DNA of 64,000 nucleotides from positions 1-64,000 of the forward strand of contig CALXIQ010000018.1 in assembly GCA_944388405.1 (NCBI GenBank). The letters run 5' to 3'. The notes under the pieces were generated by a model. It was not told the DNA's origin. It worked only from the letters and a program-made list of their open reading frames with translations, and ran no database searches. Source of the stretch: an uncultured Ruminococcus sp. Its GTDB lineage: Bacteria > Bacillota > Clostridia > Oscillospirales > Ruminococcaceae. How positions within the stretch are numbered: the first letter of the stretch is position 1; every line of letters starts with the position of its first letter. The position numbers were made by a program, and so were the translations under genes. Positions 59,448-64,000 of this stretch are shown one piece after another.

Positions 59448-59831
59448 TTATTCACCCTTTCTGTCATTTTTACTGTATCCTATGCAAACCGCCTGAGCAA
59501 GCTGAGAGGTGTGGGTAATGCTTACCGAAAACTCAAGTTCCAGCCTTTTGGCGATTATTTCTGCATTTCCGCTAAGTTCAATATAGGGAGCGCCCAGCTC
59601 GTCCCGGAGTATTGAAACCTCGTTAAGGCTGAAATCCCTTACCCCCGTGCCCAAGGCTTTTGAAAACGCCTCCTTAGCCGCCCAGTTGCCCGCCATTGAC
59701 GGTGCGGGATTATTTTTTGACGAAAAAAGGGCAATCTCCTTTTCGGAGAAAACCCTTTCGACAAATCTGCGGCTTTTAACACTTTTTTCTATACGGGCTA
59801 TCTCCACCAGATCAATTCCTACCGTATACAC
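59448..59831 (-). CDS. acpS: Holo-[acyl-carrier-protein] synthase
   Basis: 127 residues, the usual length. Transfers phosphopantetheine from CoA to ACP. Motifs GIDLVEIARIEK (Asp8 region) and WAAKEAFSKALGTG (Glu/Lys) are in place, and VSITHTSQLAQAV is the C-terminal strand. The stop is one base before the nnrD start, so they are translationally linked. Confidence 0.95.
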   Translation of the reverse strand: MYTVGIDLVEIARIEKSVKSRRFVERVFSEKEIALFSSKNNPAPSMAGNWAAKEAFSKALGTGVRDFSLNEVSILRDELGAPYIELSGNAEIIAKRLELEFSVSITHTSQLAQAVCIGYSKNDRKGE

Positions 59832-59851
59832 AGCGCCGCCTCCCGTTCACG

Positions 59852-60370
59852 TTATTTCTGAATGTTTCTTGCAATGTTTCTGGGAATGTAAGGCATTATC
59901 TCCTCAAGCATTTCCTCGTTGGGAGTAAAAATAAGCACCGTATCTCCAAGACTTTTGTGATTTACTCTGAGGAAATAGTCCGTCTGACTTGCATCGTCGG
60001 CGGAAGCTTTCACATAAGTCTGCGCACCGCTTGTATTGCTTGAATCGGAAAGCGGTCCGAATTCGGTAGCGGCAGTTACCTTGAGAGTGCACAGCCTTTT
60101 TCTTTTTCTCTGAGCGATAATCTTATCAACGTCAAGATCGCCGTTAGTGAGGATATACTCATACTCAACGTCCAGATTTGTGACAAAGTAATATCCGCCG
60201 TAAAGGACAAGCGCCGCAAAAAGCAGCCCGAACATCATAAGCTGTGTTCCGAAGGTAAGCATAAAGCAACCCATAGCCAGCGCAACTGCCGCTATCATAA
60301 TAAACACCTTTGATATTTTATCGTTTCTGCTTGACAGCTTACGCACTATCTGCTCCTTAAAAACGTCCAT
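59852..60370 (-). CDS. DUF6106-like membrane protein
   Basis: 172 residues; two membrane helices (about 22-42 and 44-64) then a soluble domain beginning VEYEYILTNGDLDVDKIIAQRKRKRL, characteristic of the family I recall as DUF6106. Function unknown. It has its own promoter (60403-60431) and is probably cotranscribed with acpS-nnrD. Confidence 0.75.
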   Translation of the reverse strand: MDVFKEQIVRKLSSRNDKISKVFIMIAAVALAMGCFMLTFGTQLMMFGLLFAALVLYGGYYFVTNLDVEYEYILTNGDLDVDKIIAQRKRKRLCTLKVTAATEFGPLSDSSNTSGAQTYVKASADDASQTDYFLRVNHKSLGDTVLIFTPNEEMLEEIMPYIPRNIARNIQK

Positions 60371-60402
60371 ATTATCAACCTTTCTTATAATTGTTACTTA
60401 GA

Positions 60403-60431
60403 ATTATAGCATAGTTTTGTGATATTTTCAA
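60403..60431 (-). promoter_or_regulatory. Sigma-A promoter of the DUF6106-acpS-nnrD operon
   Basis: Minus strand TTGAAA (60431-60426), 17-base spacer, TATAAT (60408-60403). Confidence 0.82.
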
Positions 60432-60467
60432 GTGCGGGAGGAGATAAAATAAAAAGATCGCCCACAA

Positions 60468-60683
60468 TTATTGACGATCTTTACTATATTCTTCTCCTCG
60501 AATAAGATAATCTATCGATACCCCGTAGTAATCGGACAATTTGCAGAGCATTTGGATATCAGGGCTTCTTTTTCCGTTTTCGTAATACGAAAGACATTCA
60601 CGACTGATACATAAATCCATTGCCACTTTAAGTTGGTTCAGTCCTTTTTTCTTCCGGATAGCTTTCAAGCCTTTCATTACCAT
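60468..60683 (-). CDS. XRE-family small repressor
   Basis: 71 residues, essentially one helix-turn-helix (LKAIRKKKGLNQLKVAMDLCIS; RECLSYYENGKRSPDIQML). AGGAG lies seven bases before the ATG at 60683. It has no effector domain, so it likely binds DNA constitutively or through a partner. It is divergent from the zinc-ribbon gene and the 131-bp gap holds two matching palindromes, so it is the probable ligand of those operators. Confidence 0.88.
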   Translation of the reverse strand: MVMKGLKAIRKKKGLNQLKVAMDLCISRECLSYYENGKRSPDIQMLCKLSDYYGVSIDYLIRGEEYSKDRQ

Positions 60684-60728
60684 ATGATATCTCCTGAAAA
60701 TATTTTTTATATTTTTTTAAAAAAAGTC

Positions 60729-60757
60729 TTGACTTTATTGTAACAGAATGTTACAAT
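60729..60757 (+). promoter_or_regulatory. Sigma-A promoter of the zinc-ribbon gene
   Basis: TTGACT (60729-60734), 17-base spacer, TACAAT (60752-60757). The first palindrome lies between the two boxes. Confidence 0.75.
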
Positions 60758-60780
60758 AAAAATGTAACAATTTGTTACAT
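60738..60780. promoter_or_regulatory. Two 19-bp palindromic operators
   Basis: TTGTAACA-gaa-TGTTACAA (60738-60756) and ATGTAACA-att-TGTTACAT (60762-60780), both perfect 8-bp arms with a 3-base centre, 24 bp apart. Shared core TGTAACA-N3-TGTTACA. Operator 1 covers the spacer and -10 box of the plus-strand promoter. Confidence 0.8.
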
Positions 60781-60814
60781 CTAAATACATTTTATTTTTT
60801 TAGGGGGAATCCAA

Positions 60815-61378
60815 ATGAAATTTTGTTCAAAATGCGGAAAAGAACTGCTTGACGAAGCTGTTGTATGTCCCGGTTGTAAGTGCACGATAGACTCAACAGA
60901 ATCAACTGATGTTTCCACTGCACGACCTAAACACTCATGGTGGCACAGATTAACCAAAAGAAAAAAGCGAATTATTTGTCGTGTTTTCGTTCCTGTTATA
61001 TCCGTAGTTTTAATACTCGGCATACTTGCAATACTAATTTTGCCTCATCCCGATTTAAAAATGAAAGATTTTAAAGACGACGGATACATCGGTGCGCTGT
61101 TTCATTATGGAATCCCCAGCTGGGATATGGAGAACTATTGGGCATATGACGACTGTATTCAGTTTTATGGCATACCTGCATCTACCTTTAAGTATTATCC
61201 AGACGATAGATGCGTTTTCTACTTTGACGATGAATACAAGGATGACGTATACGATGAAATCCAAAGCCACTGCGATTTTGAAGAGAATTTATCAGACTTG
61301 TTTCATATATTTTCTTACGGCAATCTGGAGATCTCTTACTATTTGCCCACGGGCGATTTTACGATCAGATTTTATTGA
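60815..61378 (+). CDS. Zinc-ribbon single-pass membrane protein
   Basis: 187 residues. The N-terminal zinc ribbon FCSKCGKELLDEAVVCPGC (CX2C-X14-CX2C type, residues 4-21) precedes a basic patch (TKRKKR), one membrane helix (about 55-75) and a 110-residue C-terminal domain rich in aromatic and acidic residues, presumably extracytoplasmic. I do not recognise the C-terminal domain. Start set by GGGGG 13 bases upstream. Likely controlled by the divergent XRE protein. Confidence 0.8.
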   Translation: MKFCSKCGKELLDEAVVCPGCKCTIDSTESTDVSTARPKHSWWHRLTKRKKRIICRVFVPVISVVLILGILAILILPHPDLKMKDFKDDGYIGALFHYGIPSWDMENYWAYDDCIQFYGIPASTFKYYPDDRCVFYFDDEYKDDVYDEIQSHCDFEENLSDLFHIFSYGNLEISYYLPTGDFTIRFY

Positions 61379-61412
61379 TTTATTACCCTAAAACAAATGA
61401 GGTGAAATCTTA

Positions 61413-61880
61413 ATGTAATACTGCACTCATTGCGGCAAAGAGATTATGGATGAAGCAGTTATTTGCATGAACTGCGGCTGTCCGGTGAAAAAGGATTCGA
61501 TTATTTCTGACGGTGTTTTATTAAATGATTTGTCTTCAAGGCTAAAAACAAATGGAGTTATCTGGATTTGCATAGCGAGTATTCAGATTTTAGCCGGAAT
61601 CGCTTTCGATTGGATTTTGTTGATTATCGGCGTGCTGAATATAATTTCTGCTATTAACGATTTGACCTATTCCAAAACCGTTCTGGATAATCCCACTGGT
61701 ATTGTCAAACGCTTTGAACCTTTGACGGGAGCAATTATAGTTTTAATATATAATTTAATCTTCGGAGGTATAATTGGCGTTATTGGCTCGGTGTATTACC
61801 TGACGGCTATACGAGGATTTGTAGTTTCAAACAAAACCGCTTTCTTGCAAATTGAAGAGAAATATTCCTTTACTGCGTGA
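61413..61880 (+). pseudogene. Zinc-ribbon membrane protein with a stop at codon 2
   Basis: GAGGTGA is seven bases before ATG 61413, whose second codon is TAA (61416-61418). Reading on in the same frame gives YCTHCGKEIMDEAVICMNCGC, clearly homologous to the start of the previous protein. So Lys AAA has probably become TAA. The frame is then open to 61880 with two to three membrane helices (VIWICIASIQILAGIAF; LTGAIIVLIYNLIFGGIIGVIG). Restart at ATG 61446 would give 144 residues without the first zinc-binding Cys pair. It may be a recent pseudogene or a shortened protein. Confidence 0.7.
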
Positions 61881-62053
61881 TTCATCGTAATTAATCCGAT
61901 GTAAATCCCATACTCCTTGCATGGCTTGATAAATCCTTATAATTATTGATACTTTATGGTTTGTCACACCTTCACCAAAAATACATACCGCATATAAATT
62001 AACGCAAGTCACAGAATATTCATGGCTATGTAGCACAAAATTAATGTCAATAA

Positions 62054-62086
62054 TGCTATAATTGTTTCAAACAATAAGATTATTGT
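62054..62086 (+). promoter_or_regulatory. Extended -10 promoter and overlapping palindromes before the alcohol dehydrogenase gene
   Basis: TGCTATAAT (62054-62062) is an extended -10. It overlaps ATTGTTT-C-AAACAAT (62061-62075), which overlaps ACAATAA-GA-TTATTGT (62071-62086). Placed at the -10 and start point, these fit a repressor. Confidence 0.6.
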
Positions 62087-62154
62087 TGTGCAGTTTTTAC
62101 ATAAAGTTTACTGCGTTTCAACATTTATTGACATTAATTGAGGAGGAATCACCA

Positions 62155-63372
62155 ATGGCAAGATTTACGCTTCCGAGAGATCTTTATCATGGAAAAGGTT
62201 CTCTCGAAACCCTTAAGACTCTGAAGGGTAAAAAGGCAATTATTGTAGTGGGCGGAGGCTCTATGAAGAGAAACGGTTTTCTTCAGAAGGCTGAGGCTTA
62301 TCTTAAAGAAGCCGGCATGGAGGTTAAGCTTATCGAAAACGTTGAGCCCGACCCCTCTGTTACAACAGTTATGAACGGCGCAAAGGTTATGCTTGAGTAT
62401 GAGCCTGACTGGATCGTTGCTATGGGCGGCGGTTCACCTATCGACGCTGCTAAGGCTATGTGGATTAAATATGAGTATCCTGACTGCACATTTGAGGATA
62501 TGTGCAAGGTGTTCGGAATTCCTGAGCTGAGAAAGAAAGCTCATTTCTGCGCAATTCCGTCAACCTCGGGAACCGCTACCGAAGTTACCGCTTTCGCTGT
62601 TATTACAGACTACGACAAGGGTATCAAGTATCCTCTCGCTGACTTTGAGATTACTCCGGATATTGCTATCGTTGACCCTGAGCTGGCTGAGACAATGCCT
62701 CAAAAGCTTACCGCTCATACAGGTATGGACGCTCTTACTCATGCTATTGAAGCTTATGTTTCAACAGCTAACTGCGACTACACCGATCCTCTTGCTATCC
62801 ACGCTATCGAAATGATTCAGAAGGATCTTATCGATTCCTACAACGGCAACATGGAAGCTCGTGACAGTATGCACAACGCTCAGTGCCTGGCAGGTATGGC
62901 TTTCTCAAACGCTCTGCTTGGTATTGTTCACTCGATGGCTCACAAGACGGGAGCTGCTTTTGCAGACTACGGCGCTCACATCATCCACGGCGCTGCAAAT
63001 GCTATGTACCTGCCTAAGGTAATTGCTTTCAACGCTAAGGACGAAACCGCTAAGAAGCGTTACGGCGTAATTGCTGATTATATGCATCTGGGCGGCGCTA
63101 ATGACGATGAGAAGGTTGCTCTGCTTATCAAGTACGTTCGTGACATGAACGATAAGCTGAACATTCCTCACTGCATCAAGAACTACGGCGCAGACAGCTA
63201 TCCTTGCGAGCAGGGCTTTGTTCCTGAGGAAGTATTCCTTGAAAGACTGCCTGAGATTGCTAAGAACGCTATCGGCGACGCTTGCACAGGCTCCAATCCT
63301 CGTCAGCCTTCACAGGAAGAGATGGAAAAGCTGCTTAAGTGCTGCTACTATGATACCGAAGTTGATTTCTAA
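62155..63372 (+). CDS. Iron-containing alcohol dehydrogenase
   Basis: 405 residues from ATG 62155, eight bases after GAGGAGG; the frame is open 31 codons upstream. Group III dehydrogenase: NAD-binding VAMGGGSPIDAAKAM (near 83-97), IPSTSGTATEVT, iron ligand region TGMDALTHAIEAYVS (Asp/His), HSMAHKTGAAF and HGAANAMYLP. Probably reduces aldehydes to alcohols to regenerate NAD+ in fermentation. Codon use is strongly biased to GCT, CTT and AAG compared with neighbours, which suggests high expression. Confidence 0.93.
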   Translation: MARFTLPRDLYHGKGSLETLKTLKGKKAIIVVGGGSMKRNGFLQKAEAYLKEAGMEVKLIENVEPDPSVTTVMNGAKVMLEYEPDWIVAMGGGSPIDAAKAMWIKYEYPDCTFEDMCKVFGIPELRKKAHFCAIPSTSGTATEVTAFAVITDYDKGIKYPLADFEITPDIAIVDPELAETMPQKLTAHTGMDALTHAIEAYVSTANCDYTDPLAIHAIEMIQKDLIDSYNGNMEARDSMHNAQCLAGMAFSNALLGIVHSMAHKTGAAFADYGAHIIHGAANAMYLPKVIAFNAKDETAKKRYGVIADYMHLGGANDDEKVALLIKYVRDMNDKLNIPHCIKNYGADSYPCEQGFVPEEVFLERLPEIAKNAIGDACTGSNPRQPSQEEMEKLLKCCYYDTEVDF

Positions 63373-63424
63373 TTAAGTGCGCAAAAGCTTGATTGAAATT
63401 CGGTGATACATAAGTTTATATGAC

Positions 63425-63459
63425 AAAAGGCTGTGTAGAAATTCTGCACAGCCTTTTTT
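63425..63459 (+). terminator. Terminator of the alcohol dehydrogenase gene
   Basis: AAAGGCTGTG and CACAGCCTTT arms (63426-63435 / 63447-63456) with an inner AG/CT extension, followed by TTTG. Confidence 0.88.
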
Positions 63460-63529
63460 GTTGTGAAATTTAAATCGGAGCAAAGCGTTGATAATAACAT
63501 CTCTTTCAGAGCTGTTGCTTAATCACGTT

Positions 63530-63645
63530 GCGACGATTGCAACCGTCGCCGAGGGGCTTTGCTCCTCAGGGTTTCAATGGGGGATTAAGACCCCCCACTG
63601 AAAGTCTGAATGGAACCCGCCGCCTTAGAAGCGGGGAACATCGGT
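63530..63645 (+). ncRNA. Possible IS605/TnpB right-end RNA remnant
   Basis: Four hairpins in a row: GCGACG/CGTCGC (63530-63549), GAGGGGC/GCTCCTC (63551-63567), TTTCAATGGGGG/CCCCCACTGAAA (63572-63603) and CCCGC/GCGGG (63616-63635). The phrase GAATGGAACCCGCCGCC is what I recall from the right ends of IS200/IS605 elements, which encode the guide-scaffold RNA of TnpB. No tnpB or tnpA gene is in the window, so this would be an orphan end. Confidence 0.45.
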
Positions 63646-63662
63646 GACTTTGTTATATTTTA

Positions 63663-64000
63663 TTATCCCAAATCCGGTTCATCGCAGAGAGCTATGCTGT
63701 CTGCTGCCTTGCCCTCTGTTTCAAAAATAATGATTGTGTTATGCCCTTTCTTTATCAGTGGGGCAGGTATATAAAGCCGTTTTTGCGGACCAATCTCCCA
63801 GAATCGTCCCAGGTTGAAGCCGTTTATAAATGCGCAGCCCTTGCCAAAGCCGTCTGTATCAAGAAATGTATCACACAGCTCATCTGCTTCAAATTCAAAC
63901 TTATAAAACGCAGGAGAACCCTTGATATATCCACCGTTAAAATCAATGCTTTTAATCTGCTTTTCATCAAGCGGCAAGGGGTAAATCTCAAATCCAAACT
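63663..64000 (-). CDS. GH35 beta-galactosidase, C-terminal fragment
   Basis: The minus-strand frame enters from the window edge; 112 codons visible, ending at TAA 63663-63665. Segments PAFYKFEFEADELCDTFLD, GFGKGCAFINGFNLGRFW and RLYIPAPLIKKGHN are the terminal jelly-roll domain of GH35 beta-galactosidases. The catalytic barrel lies outside the window. It converges on the alcohol dehydrogenase gene. Confidence 0.85.
   Translation of the reverse strand, partial: FGFEIYPLPLDEKQIKSIDFNGGYIKGSPAFYKFEFEADELCDTFLDTDGFGKGCAFINGFNLGRFWEIGPQKRLYIPAPLIKKGHNTIIIFETEGKAADSIALCDEPDLG

Noticed and set aside
62054..62086. Rex redox-repressor site before the alcohol dehydrogenase gene
   Set aside because: The palindromes do not match TTGTTAA-N4-TTAACAA or TTGTGA-N6-TCACAA; kept only as an unassigned operator.

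Overview
The window looks like a chromosomal segment of a strictly anaerobic, plant-fibre-using gut Clostridium-class bacterium, most likely in the Oscillospiraceae/Ruminococcus group. This is inferred from gene content, not from a database search. Pointers are a class III (oxygen-sensitive) ribonucleotide reductase, an IspH fused to S1 domains, the TepA-YlzJ-(UppP)-FtsK neighbourhood, a cellobiose phosphorylase gene, sortase-anchored surface proteins, clean sigma-A promoters and many Rho-independent terminators.

Layout. 1-4.5 kb: histidine operon hisD(partial)-X-hisB-hisH-hisF-YeiH transporter-hisI-hisE. 4.6-5.5 kb: a lone cysteine-rich protein of unknown function. 5.6-6.7 kb: a single-gene DDE insertion sequence. 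6.8-8.9 kb: a repeat-rich cell-wall protein with an NPSTG anchor. 9.1-11.8 kb: a Ca2+ P-type ATPase. 12.3-15.3 kb: nrdD-nrdG behind an NrdR-type promoter, with an NrdD that appears to lack its glycyl-radical tail. 15.4-19.7 kb: small membrane protein, asparagine synthetase, HAD phosphatase, RNA methyltransferase. 19.8-27.8 kb (minus strand): class A PBP, IspH-S1 fusion, Cmk-PlsC fusion, flavoprotein, RpiR regulator. 27.9-36.9 kb (minus): DUF3006, metallo-beta-lactamase-fold protein, YgiQ radical SAM, FtsK, UppP, a 36-residue YlzJ-like protein, TepA protease, lipoprotein. 37-40.7 kb (minus): cellobiose phosphorylase and aldose 1-epimerase behind one promoter with a palindrome just downstream of it. 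40.9-46.9 kb (plus): DUF378 protein, two candidate non-coding RNAs, uvrC, folC, metG, tRNA-Arg(CCG).

47-57.3 kb is an accessory block: a 1903-residue fibro-slime/Cna-B adhesin, a major pilin and two class C sortases, probably one sortase-assembled pilus. It starts next to the tRNA gene, has a perfect consensus promoter and a long leader, and is bracketed by inverted copies of a 26-bp dispersed repeat. 57.3-60.7 kb (minus): lipoprotein, NAD(P)HX repair enzyme, AcpS, membrane protein, XRE repressor. 60.7-61.9 kb (plus): divergent zinc-ribbon membrane proteins behind two strong palindromic operators; the second gene has a stop at codon 2. 62-64 kb: iron alcohol dehydrogenase, a possible remnant of a TnpB-type element's RNA end, and the C-terminus of a GH35 beta-galactosidase.

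The most interesting items are the NrdD without a visible glycyl-radical site, the XRE/zinc-ribbon module with its operators, the two unannotated RNA loci at 41.1-41.6 kb, and the pilus island. I did not find a defence system, CRISPR array or prophage.
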